This document shows positions 7,192 to 12,995 of a DNA stretch of 15,175 nucleotides, one piece after another. The notes under the pieces are model-generated. The model was not told where the DNA came from. It made no database searches and worked only from the letters and a program-made list of their open reading frames with translations. This stretch comes from JACRPI01 sp964385055 (GTDB lineage: Archaea; Nanobdellota; Nanobdellia; Woesearchaeales; DSVV01). The first letter of the stretch is position 1. Every line of letters starts with the position of its first letter. The position numbers and the translations under genes were made by a program. The stretch covers positions 1-15,175 of the forward strand of contig CAYLMH010000033.1 in the NCBI GenBank assembly GCA_964385055.1. Direction: 5' to 3'.

Positions 7192-7226
7192 TTCTGAATT
7201 CTCTAGTATATGTAGAGGTGTTTCCT

Positions 7227-7673
7227 ATGAAGAGAGTGTTGACGCGATTTTTGGACAGACTTGCAGGTGTTGAGGAGAACGGAGCTTCTTATGGTCAGAC
7301 CTCCAGTGCATCGAATTTTGAAGATGAGTATGTTACTGTTGACTTAAGTGAGCAGCAGATGAAACAGCTTGAAGAAGGAAAGCATGGACAGCTGACAGTA
7401 AAAGTGCACAAACTCAAATCAGATATGGAATATCAGACTATTCTTGATATGGTTCGAAACAACAGCATTGTTGTTTTAGATATATCGATGCTGAAGAACA
7501 GTGATTTTACTGGACTCAAGATGCTCAGCAATAAACTGAAGCAGAAGTGTGAAGAAATGCGCTGGGGTCTTGGTGCATTAAGCAATGACTTGCTTATGAT
7601 CACGCCATCAACAGTAAAGTTTGAGAAGCGAAAACAGGAAGCAGCGCCTGAAGCAGAAGTAAAGGGATTCTAA
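7227..7673 (+). CDS. sepF: SepF-like cell division protein
   Basis: A 148-residue protein. The N-terminus (MKRVLTRFLDRLAG) can form a short basic amphipathic helix of the type SepF uses to bind membrane. A linker of ~20 residues leads to the conserved SepF/DUF552 fold: YVTVDLSEQQMKQLEEGK, VKVHKLKSDMEYQTILDMVRNNSIVVLDISML, DFTGLKMLSNKLKQKCEE, then LGALSNDLLMITPSTVKFEKR. In archaea that have FtsZ, SepF anchors the division ring to the membrane; ftsZ is not in this window. GAGGTG lies 6 nt before this ATG, so it is preferred to the GTG at 7218, which overlaps the site. It has its own TATA box and is convergent with corA. Confidence 0.85.
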   Translation: MKRVLTRFLDRLAGVEENGASYGQTSSASNFEDEYVTVDLSEQQMKQLEEGKHGQLTVKVHKLKSDMEYQTILDMVRNNSIVVLDISMLKNSDFTGLKMLSNKLKQKCEEMRWGLGALSNDLLMITPSTVKFEKRKQEAAPEAEVKGF

Positions 7674-7680
7674 TAAATTT

Positions 7681-7711
7681 CTAATTATTTTTTAAAAATT
7701 TATTTTTTTAC
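7681..7711 (+). terminator. T-tract terminator after sepF
   Basis: T6 (7688-7693) and T7 (7703-7709) runs lie in a very A+T-rich gap between two convergent genes, fitting archaeal U-tract termination. There is no clear hairpin. Confidence 0.5.
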
Positions 7712-7725
7712 AATGTTTAAGAAAA

Positions 7726-8679
7726 TCAAACCCATTCTTTCCTTCTAAAATAATAAACCATTGCAATGGTAAGAAGAATCATAACGCCCCAGGCAACAGG
7801 ATAACTCCATTTCCAATGAAGTTCAGGCATGTAATCAAAGTTCATACCATAAAGTGTTCCTATAACGGTCATTGGCATCGCGATAGTCGTGATAATAGTC
7901 AGAACTTTAATGATCTCATTCATTTTGTTGGAAACCACAATAGTGTGCGTTTCAACAATGTTCGCGACAATTTCGCGCTGTGTTTCAATAAACTCAGAAA
8001 CGCGAATAACTTTATCATAAAGATCGCGGAAATAGACTTCAGAGCGCGGAGAAAGGAAAGGAACAGTTCTTTTTGCGAGGGAGCTGACTACTTCGCGATG
8101 ATTTCCCGTATGTCGTTTCAAATCCATGACATGCTGTTTAAAGCGAAAAAGCCGCGCAAGCGTGTTCGCGTCTGCCTTATGAAAGATCTTTGTTTCAATG
8201 GAATCAATTTCCTCGTCAATCTTTTCAATTGCAGGAAAAAAAGATTCAATAAGTCTATCCATAATGTACTGCACAATAAATTCTGGACCTTTATTCAGTA
8301 ATTTCTGGAGTGTTTTTGGATCATTTTGCAGCTGAATAATGGATTCAATGTCGTTCAGATGGTTGGTGATGACAAAATTTTTGCCGAGAATAAAGTCAAC
8401 TTCTTGAATGTGAATGCCACCTTTGCTGACGTTGATACCATAAACAATAAGGAGCAGATAATTGTCAAACACTTCCAACTTAATCCGTGTTTCTTTTTTG
8501 AGACAATCATCAACAGTGAGCGGATGCAATTTGAAGAGATCTTTTATCGCGAGAAAGTCATCTCTGTTTTCATGAATATCAATCCAGAGCGCTTCATCTT
8601 TTTTAGGAAGCCGCTTGATGACTTCTTTTATCTCGCGAAGTGATTCTGTTTTTCTATGAAAGAGATAGTTCTTTGCCAC
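7726..8679 (-). CDS. corA: CorA-type magnesium/divalent cation transporter
   Basis: A 317-residue protein of usual CorA size. A cytoplasmic alpha/beta N-terminal domain is followed by a long helical stalk (about 140-255) and two C-terminal membrane helices. The signature YGMN (277-280) ends the first helix, followed by the acidic loop FDYMPELHWKW. The second helix (about 293-310) ends in a basic tail (YYFRRKEWV), which faces the cytoplasm. CorA works as a pentamer, taking in Mg2+ or related metals. The start codon is GTG at 8679. A minus-strand TATA box at 8704-8711 places transcription start at this codon, so it is probably a leaderless GTG; a nearby upstream ATG is out of frame. The nested-repeat element at 8728-8889 ends just beyond this promoter. 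Confidence 0.92.
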   Translation of the reverse strand: MAKNYLFHRKTESLREIKEVIKRLPKKDEALWIDIHENRDDFLAIKDLFKLHPLTVDDCLKKETRIKLEVFDNYLLLIVYGINVSKGGIHIQEVDFILGKNFVITNHLNDIESIIQLQNDPKTLQKLLNKGPEFIVQYIMDRLIESFFPAIEKIDEEIDSIETKIFHKADANTLARLFRFKQHVMDLKRHTGNHREVVSSLAKRTVPFLSPRSEVYFRDLYDKVIRVSEFIETQREIVANIVETHTIVVSNKMNEIIKVLTIITTIAMPMTVIGTLYGMNFDYMPELHWKWSYPVAWGVMILLTIAMVYYFRRKEWV

Positions 8680-8703
8680 AGTATGGTTTCATAGAGAAAG
8701 AGA

Positions 8704-8711
8704 TATTTATA
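8704..8711 (-). promoter_or_regulatory. TATA box for corA
   Basis: TATAAATA on the minus strand, centred about 28 nt before the GTG start at 8679. The direct repeat and mobile-like element begin 7 nt upstream of it, at the position where the TFB-recognition element would lie. Confidence 0.55.
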
Positions 8712-8717
8712 TCTTTG

Positions 8718-8727
8718 GAAAAGAAGG
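8718..8727 (+). repeat. Left 10-bp direct repeat (putative target-site duplication)
   Basis: GAAAAGAAGG, directly abutting the outer inverted repeat that starts at 8728; it is identical to 8890-8899. Confidence 0.6.
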
Positions 8728-8889
8728 GCTTTGGTGAAAATGTATTAGCAGCATCGGTCAAATTCCTTTAAATTATCTTAGCAAAGTTGACAGGGGGTTG
8801 TCCCTTACGGGGATGTCAACTCTTTTGATGAGAAAAGCAAGGAATTTGAAGCTGCTAATCGGAACGAAGTGGAGATTTTCACCAAAGCA
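8728..8889 (+). mobile_element. Miniature inverted-repeat element (MITE-like) with 10-bp flanking direct repeats
   Basis: The segment is built of nested perfect inverted repeats: 14 bp (8728-8741 with 8875-8888), 9 bp (8744-8752 with 8851-8859), 11 bp (8758-8768 with 8839-8849) and 8 bp (8785-8792 with 8814-8821), with a small inner hairpin TCCC/GGGA. GAAAAGAAGG lies immediately left (8718-8727) and recurs at 8890-8899, the mark of a target-site duplication. No gene is inside, so it would be non-autonomous. Single strands of it would fold into one long bulged hairpin. It lies between the 3' end of the Asp-box lipoprotein gene and the corA promoter. The alternative is a structured RNA or terminator; the direct repeats favour mobility. 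Confidence 0.7.
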
Positions 8890-8899
8890 GAAAAGAAGG
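8890..8899 (+). repeat. Right 10-bp direct repeat (putative target-site duplication)
   Basis: GAAAAGAAGG, one base after the outer inverted repeat ends at 8888; it is identical to 8718-8727. Confidence 0.6.
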
Positions 8900-8908
8900 A
8901 AAAAAGAG

Positions 8909-9961
8909 CTAATTATTCTCTTCAGGGTAAATAATGAAATAAGTCCCATCAGAAGCGTAAGTAATTCCTGGGTCTCCTGTTTTCATAGGAAGTGCCTGCA
9001 ACGCAGTCCAATCTTCTCCATCTTCTGTGCTGCTGAAATAACCATTACCATAGAAAGAAATAGTTCCTTCAACATTGACCATATTTCCTACCCAAGCAAA
9101 ATGCTGAATTTCATTTCTGTTGCTGGAAGATGCTTCAAAAGTAAGTCCATCTGTAGACACTGCATCTATTGCTTTCCCATCTTGTTTTGCTAAAGGAGCA
9201 AGCATATACCATTTGTCTTCAACACGAACAACAGAACTATCAACAACACTTTCATTTCCATAGACAAATCGCTGTCCTTCCTCAAAGGTGTAATGAATGC
9301 CATCTTCAGAGAGCGCAGAACCATAATAGAACTGCACATCCATGCCAAGGACGTGGGTAGTGAAAAAGAGACGATACATGCCATCTTCTGTTGTGGTTAA
9401 TGTGGGATCGTACGGTGCCTGAAGATCATCAGGAAAGTTTGTAAGGCAAATAATTTGAGGATCTGACCATGTTGTGCCATTATCTTGAGAAATTCGAACA
9501 CCTACTTTGTTATGCGTTTGCGGATCATATTCTTCAGGAAACCATTGAAAGACAGCAACAAGCGTTCCATCTTCTCCAGTAGTAATGCTTGGAACACCGC
9601 CACCTTCAATAAATACTTCTGGATCTCCAAAAGTAATTCCATCATCGCTTGTCGCAACATAAAGAGTAATAGGCGTGCCATCTTTTGCAAGCTGTTCTGC
9701 TTCGTTTAGTGGAAAAATCTGACTTGTTTGTGTGCATGAGTCTGCTTCAGTTGTTGTACCATCATCTTCTTCTACATCTTCAGAAGACGCAGATCCGCAA
9801 TCTTCTGGACAGAGTGTCGCATCCTCTTGTTCAGCAGCATCGCAAGTCCCATCTCCGCAAGGACCTTGACTCTGCTCAATTTGTGAAGAATCATCTTGCT
9901 CACTGCAAGAGAGAAGAGAAATAATGAAGACAAGAAACAAAATAAAGAGTATTTTTTTCAT
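8909..9961 (-). CDS. Lipoprotein with Asp-box (BNR/sialidase-like) beta-propeller
   Basis: A 350-residue protein. A hydrophobic signal ends in the lipobox LLSC (Cys19), so it is probably lipid-anchored outside the cell. Next comes the small Cys motif CGDGTCDAAE...CPEDC (35-55), common in exported proteins of DPANN archaea and many bacteria, then an acidic linker (about 56-76). The rest carries repeated Asp-box turns: TSDDGITF (104-111), SQDNGTTW (158-165), SEDGIHY (218-224), STDGLTF (269-275) and STEDGEDW (311-318). These are typical of sialidase/BNR beta-propellers. Such propellers bind or cleave glycans or act as scaffolds; no catalytic set can be assigned here. The frame extends to an ATG at 10024, but the lipobox and a TATA box at 9985-9992 favour the leaderless start at 9961. 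Confidence 0.8.
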   Translation of the reverse strand: MKKILFILFLVFIISLLSCSEQDDSSQIEQSQGPCGDGTCDAAEQEDATLCPEDCGSASSEDVEEDDGTTTEADSCTQTSQIFPLNEAEQLAKDGTPITLYVATSDDGITFGDPEVFIEGGGVPSITTGEDGTLVAVFQWFPEEYDPQTHNKVGVRISQDNGTTWSDPQIICLTNFPDDLQAPYDPTLTTTEDGMYRLFFTTHVLGMDVQFYYGSALSEDGIHYTFEEGQRFVYGNESVVDSSVVRVEDKWYMLAPLAKQDGKAIDAVSTDGLTFEASSSNRNEIQHFAWVGNMVNVEGTISFYGNGYFSSTEDGEDWTALQALPMKTGDPGITYASDGTYFIIYPEENN

Positions 9962-9984
9962 GCAAACTCTTTTTAGAAAAATGG

Positions 9985-9992
9985 TATTTATG
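9985..9992 (-). promoter_or_regulatory. TATA box for the Asp-box lipoprotein gene
   Basis: CATAAATA on the minus strand, centred 27-28 nt before the ATG at 9961; it supports a leaderless start and excludes the longer reading from 10024. Confidence 0.5.
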
Positions 9993-10011
9993 TAGTTTTT
10001 GGATTCAACTA

Positions 10012-10069
10012 TATGGGAAAACATTAATTTTCGGAACTTTTAAAATCCGTTTCCATTAGTTTTCCCATA
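10012..10069 (+). repeat. Long imperfect palindrome upstream of the Asp-box lipoprotein promoter
   Basis: TATGGGAAAAC (10012-10022) and GTTTTCCCATA (10059-10069) form a perfect 11-bp inverted repeat. TAAT/ATTA (10025-10028, 10055-10058) and CGGA/TCCG (10032-10035, 10046-10049) are nested inside, around a TTTTAAAA centre. It starts 20 nt upstream of the TATA box at 9985-9992 and ends 3 nt before the element at 10073. It may be an operator, or part of a larger composite insertion with its neighbour. Confidence 0.45.
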
Positions 10070-10072
10070 ATA

Positions 10073-10275
10073 AGTGAATTGCTTTTCGACTGGACAACAT
10101 CCAATTGTCAAGAACCACCGATCACCGCTCCCTTTGGTCGCTATAGATAGGTGGCATGATCGAGGTGGTTCTTGAGCATGTTACGAATATAGCGCCTTCA
10201 AAAAAAACGAAAGTGAACTTTGTCCACTGGTTACTAAACCCGGGGTATATTCGAAACATATTAAAGCAATTCACT
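10073..10275 (+). mobile_element. 203-nt structured element with 13-bp terminal inverted repeats
   Basis: The ends are a perfect 13-bp inverted repeat: AGTGAATTGCTTT (10073-10085) and AAAGCAATTCACT (10263-10275), flanked by ATA on both sides (10070-10072, 10276-10278). Inside are two long adjacent hairpins. The first has 12 + 4 bp with a GA bulge (10108-10123 with 10158-10175). The second has 5 + 8 bp with one mismatch (10178-10191 with 10246-10259). The 5' junction strand TGGACAA (10091-10097) is complementary to TTGTCCA (10220-10226) in the second loop, a possible pseudoknot. No coding frame is inside. It could be a MITE or a structured RNA gene. With the palindrome at 10012-10069, it fills nearly all of the 353-nt gap between two divergent genes. 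Confidence 0.5.
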
Positions 10276-10284
10276 ATAAAAAAG

Positions 10285-10292
10285 TATATAAA
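10285..10292 (+). promoter_or_regulatory. TATA box for the endonuclease IV-like gene
   Basis: TATATAAA centred 26-27 nt before the ATG at 10315, so the message probably starts at that ATG. The structured element ends 9 nt upstream. Confidence 0.55.
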
Positions 10293-10314
10293 CAAAAAGG
10301 AGATATAAAATGTA

Positions 10315-11157
10315 ATGACCTTCAACAAACTTCTCTTTGGGACAAGCGGTATTCCATTAAGCACCCCGCAAAAAGGACGGTCCACTGCAACAGGAATACA
10401 ACAAGTCAACACGCTCGGTCTTGACGCAATGGAACTCGAGTTTGTGCAATCAGTCAACATCAAACTCGAAAAAGCACCAGAAATAAAAAAAGTTGCACAA
10501 GAAAGTGAAGTCGCGCTCACCTGTCACGGGCAGTATTTCATCAATCTCGCTTCATTAGAAAAAGAAAAAATTCCTGCGAGCATCCAACGAATTCTCAATG
10601 CTGCGACAGTCGCGAATGCGTGTGGAGGGTATAGCATGACGTTTCACGCTGCGTTTTATCAAAAGCAAGATCCGCAAAAAGTCTATGACACTGTAAAAAA
10701 ACACATGACAGAAGTGATGCAGCAAGTTAAAGACGCAGGACTCAAAATCTGGGTTCGCCCAGAGACAACAGGCAAGCCTACGCAGTTTGGAGATTTGAGA
10801 GAGTTGTGCAATCTCAGCGCAGAGTTTGATCAAGTACTTCCTTGTATTGATTTTGCGCATCTGCACGCGAGAACTGGGGGGAAATTAAATACAAAAGACG
10901 AGTTCCATGAAATGCTGAGTTTCTATGAAAAAACGTTGGGAAAAACAGCGCTTAAGGAAATGCATATTCATCTTGCGGGCATTAATTATTCTGAGAAAGG
11001 AGAGAGAAACCATCTTCCGCTAGAAGAATCAGACATGAATTACAAGGATCTTCTCAAAACGCTCAAAGAATTTAACTGTGCAGGAGTTTTGATCTGCGAA
11101 AGTCCAAACATTGAGCAGGATGCGTTATTGTTGAAGAAATATTATAATAGCATTTAA
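10315..11157 (+). CDS. Endonuclease IV-like TIM-barrel protein (AP endonuclease family)
   Basis: A 280-residue protein with the order of metal-binding positions of the Nfo/xylose isomerase-like barrel. These are CHGQY (H71), FHAAF (H111), RPETTGKPTQFGD (E150), IDFAHLHAR (D179, H182), HIHLAGI (H218), RNHLPLEESD (H233) and ICESP (E262). In E. coli Nfo the last His region reads D-x-H; here an Arg or Asn takes the Asp place, as I recall for archaeal members with the HLPLEESD variant. The likely role is cutting DNA at abasic sites in base excision repair, but a sugar-phosphate isomerase role cannot be excluded from sequence alone. The size matches the family. It stands alone with its own promoter. 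GGAG at 10299 is spaced for the ATG at 10310, which is followed at once by TAA and is not a usable start. Confidence 0.8.
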   Translation: MTFNKLLFGTSGIPLSTPQKGRSTATGIQQVNTLGLDAMELEFVQSVNIKLEKAPEIKKVAQESEVALTCHGQYFINLASLEKEKIPASIQRILNAATVANACGGYSMTFHAAFYQKQDPQKVYDTVKKHMTEVMQQVKDAGLKIWVRPETTGKPTQFGDLRELCNLSAEFDQVLPCIDFAHLHARTGGKLNTKDEFHEMLSFYEKTLGKTALKEMHIHLAGINYSEKGERNHLPLEESDMNYKDLLKTLKEFNCAGVLICESPNIEQDALLLKKYYNSI

Positions 11158-11285
11158 CTTCTCGTTATTTTTCGATTCATTGTTTATATTCTCAATCCGT
11201 TATAAAAAATTAATAATAGCATGGGGATTCTCAAGGACTGTCAGGCGATTCATGAAGCAGCAAAGCAAGGAGGAGCTGAGCAGTA

Positions 11286-11463
11286 AACAAAATACACGCA
11301 CCCGCAAAGCAAAAAATGTCAGGGGGACCAATTGCACAAACAACATGAACCATCAGTGCGAATAAGAGCATGCGTTGAGCGTACGACCGAACGGAGTGAG
11401 TGTCGTACCTGATCTCGCTTCCAATTGGCGAAAGAATTGACGCGAAACATTGCATGGGGTTTT
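11286..11463 (+). repeat. Dispersed repeat, long copy (also at 4311-4374)
   Basis: It carries the same three ordered blocks as 4311-4374: 11286-11302, 11317-11329 and 11454-11463. The ends AACAAAA (11286-11292) and TTTTGTT (11460-11466) are inverted repeats. Between the second and third blocks are about 125 nt absent from the short copy, including the hairpin GTACGAC/GTCGTAC (11381-11387, 11402-11408) and CCAATTG/CAATTGG (11328-11334, 11422-11428). It fits a non-autonomous repeat family with internal deletion, but two copies are little to judge from. Confidence 0.55.
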
Positions 11464-11530
11464 GTTAAAATGTAGAAAGGAACTAAACGTACAAGACAAT
11501 AAACTAAAAAGAATGAACAAAACAACAACC

Positions 11531-11538
11531 AATAAATA
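11531..11538 (+). promoter_or_regulatory. TATA box for the DUF2203 gene
   Basis: AATAAATA centred 26-27 nt before the ATG at 11561; the predicted transcript is leaderless. Confidence 0.45.
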
Positions 11539-11560
11539 GAAGCAACACCTAAAGAATGCA

Positions 11561-11995
11561 ATGATTCCGAAACTTGAAGAGTTGCAAACATCCCTGCATC
11601 TTCCAGGAAAAAAGCACTTCTCTGTGGAACAGGCAAATCTTCTTCTTCCACAAATTGAAGAGCACATTCTAGAAGTACACCGATTGCTCGACGCGCTACG
11701 ACTTCTGTTGAGCATTGAGCTGGAATTCAATGATGAATTTCTATCGCACGCAAAAAACATTCGTTACACGAAGGAATATCACAAGCTCTACCTTACGATT
11801 TATAGTCATCTCGATGCGATTATCTCGCATGGCTGTTATGTCAAAGACATAGAGCAAGGGCTTGTTGATTTTTACAGCAAGACCAAAGAAGGGAAAGAAA
11901 TATTCCTCTGCTGGAAAATAGGAGAAAAGAGTATCCAGCATTGGCATTCGCTAGAAACAGGATTTTCTGAGAGAAAAGGAATTGAAGAATTATAA
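11561..11995 (+). CDS. DUF2203 family protein
   Basis: A 144-residue soluble protein matching the DUF2203 pattern. The N-terminal KHFSVEQANLLLPQIEEHI (18-36) opens a helical region, and the conserved C-terminal half is GCYVKDIEQGLVDFY (91-105), then GKEIFLCWKIGEKSIQHWHS (111-130) and GFSERKGI (134-141). The invariant-looking LCWK.GE...WH segment suggests a binding or catalytic site with Cys117, Trp118, Glu122, Trp128 and His129. The family has no known function to my knowledge. It stands alone between two non-coding spacers with its own promoter, so context gives no hint of its role. Confidence 0.8.
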   Translation: MIPKLEELQTSLHLPGKKHFSVEQANLLLPQIEEHILEVHRLLDALRLLLSIELEFNDEFLSHAKNIRYTKEYHKLYLTIYSHLDAIISHGCYVKDIEQGLVDFYSKTKEGKEIFLCWKIGEKSIQHWHSLETGFSERKGIEEL

Positions 11996-12022
11996 TATTT
12001 TCGTTACGCTTAGGGAGTAAAG

Positions 12023-12030
12023 TTTATAAA
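12023..12030 (+). promoter_or_regulatory. TATA box for the paired lipoprotein genes
   Basis: TTTATAAA inside the perfect 12-bp palindrome AGTTTATAAACT, centred about 34 nt before the ATG at 12061. The predicted leader is only about 8 nt. Confidence 0.5.
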
Positions 12031-12060
12031 CTGAATTCTACTTCTCTGAGAAGAAGAAAC

Positions 12061-12990
12061 ATGATAACTATTCCTCTACAAATTGTAACAGGCTGTGTCA
12101 GTTTTGACTACGCAGGCCATCCTACAAAAGAGAATGGAAGCAATGATACTTCTATAGAAATAAATGATTCAGCTGATTCAGGATATAGCAACGCTGCACC
12201 GATCATTACAAATGTCGCTGCAACGCCAAACTCTGTCTTTAATTATGGAACAGATTCATTTATAGTAACAGCAACAATAACAGATGATGTTAGTGTAACA
12301 AATGCGTCACTGACAATTGATTCAATCATTCAGGTGCTTACAGATGATGATGGAGATGGCATATATCAATCTCCTTCATATTTAGGAAGTCTTTTTGCTC
12401 CAGGATTGTATGCGCTTCAGGTAACAGCATCTGATGGAATACTTGCAACAACAGATAGTTCTGCAAGTGTTGAAATTAAAGAACCTGATACTTGTCCACA
12501 TATCTGCTCTTCAAATATTTGTTTATACATAGACGGAACACTAGAAGCAGAAATGAACACAGCATATCCAACACAAATGAGTGCTATCAATGTCATTCGT
12601 GTAGGATATGGAGGTCAGTATGTGGACAATCTTTCTTTAGTTGTTGATGGAACAAGTGTTGTCTCAGAAGACTTTAGCGCAACAAGAGGATGTTTTACAA
12701 CAGGCAATGTTGCAAGTGGAGTGTATGTGAGTGAAGGAACAGACAATGATTGCTTTTTTTCACCAACATTTGATGCAACAACAGCACAGTGGATGGTTTC
12801 CATAGACGTTCTCGCGGGGAGTACACCAAACTTCGCGTTGCGCAGTACTGAATATGCTTCACCTGGAGTCAATTGGGATTTTGCAGCAGGAGGCTACATT
12901 AATGATGGCAATTTCAACAACGTTACTTTTGGAACCCCTGATACAAGTCAGAATCATACAGTGATGATGTGTAATAAAAATAGTGAGTAA
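12061..12990 (+). CDS. Lipoprotein with one Ig-like domain and a C-terminal LamG-like domain
   Basis: A 309-residue exported protein. A very short hydrophobic start leads to the lipobox-like IVTGC (Cys12) and CVSFDYAGH, which parallels CTTIDYVAH in the next gene. After an Asp/Ser/Asn linker comes one Ig-like domain (about 46-140, starting APIITNVAATPNSV), then the C-terminal domain (about 144-309) shared with the next gene: CPHICSSNICLYIDG, GQYVDNLSL, PGVNWDFAAGGYINDG and NHTVMMCN. The signal has no basic residue. The codons just before the ATG would read RRRN, but no ATG, GTG or TTG lies upstream in frame, so the start is uncertain. It is followed after 5 nt by its longer relative; the two are one operon and a tandem duplication. 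Function unknown; a surface adhesin or binding protein is inference. Confidence 0.75.
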   Translation: MITIPLQIVTGCVSFDYAGHPTKENGSNDTSIEINDSADSGYSNAAPIITNVAATPNSVFNYGTDSFIVTATITDDVSVTNASLTIDSIIQVLTDDDGDGIYQSPSYLGSLFAPGLYALQVTASDGILATTDSSASVEIKEPDTCPHICSSNICLYIDGTLEAEMNTAYPTQMSAINVIRVGYGGQYVDNLSLVVDGTSVVSEDFSATRGCFTTGNVASGVYVSEGTDNDCFFSPTFDATTAQWMVSIDVLAGSTPNFALRSTEYASPGVNWDFAAGGYINDGNFNNVTFGTPDTSQNHTVMMCNKNSE

Positions 12991-12995
12991 AGAAA

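Larger units (their letters stand above)
11158..11560 (+). other. 403-nt spacer without a supported gene
   Basis: The first part is A+T-rich with a T5 run that could end the upstream message. A 21-codon frame begins at 11221 (MGILKDCQAIHEAAKQGGAEQ) below a TATA-like TTATAAAAA (11200-11208); it is too short to support as a gene and may be a remnant. From 11286 to 11463 lies the long copy of the dispersed repeat, with a GTACGAC/GTCGTAC hairpin. The last ~95 nt are purine-rich and hold the TATA box of the next gene. No tRNA, C/D-box RNA or CRISPR pattern is visible. Confidence 0.5.

Noticed and set aside
8822..8837. Hammerhead-like or box C-like TTGATGAG
   Set aside because: The first base of the CTGATGA core is wrong, and no matching GAAA/cleavage segment or box D is found in the right place.
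8798..9193. 131-codon plus-strand frame
   Set aside because: It lies over the nested repeats and antisense to the Asp-box lipoprotein; there is no ribosome binding site or protein pattern.
10100..10180. tRNA or C/D-box RNA in the hairpin region
   Set aside because: No T-loop or anticodon arm geometry and no box C/box D pair; the stem is a long bulged hairpin.
10310..10315. Minimal start-stop frame (ATG TAA) with a well-spaced GGAG just before the endonuclease IV-like gene
   Set aside because: The TATA box at 10285-10292 predicts a message starting at about 10315, so this ATG would not be transcribed. A longer message from the TATA-like run at 10275-10282 would revive the idea.
11221..11286. 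21-codon frame as a small protein gene
   Set aside because: It is too short to tell from chance, and the TATA-like box is only about 17 nt from its ATG, closer than in the other genes here.
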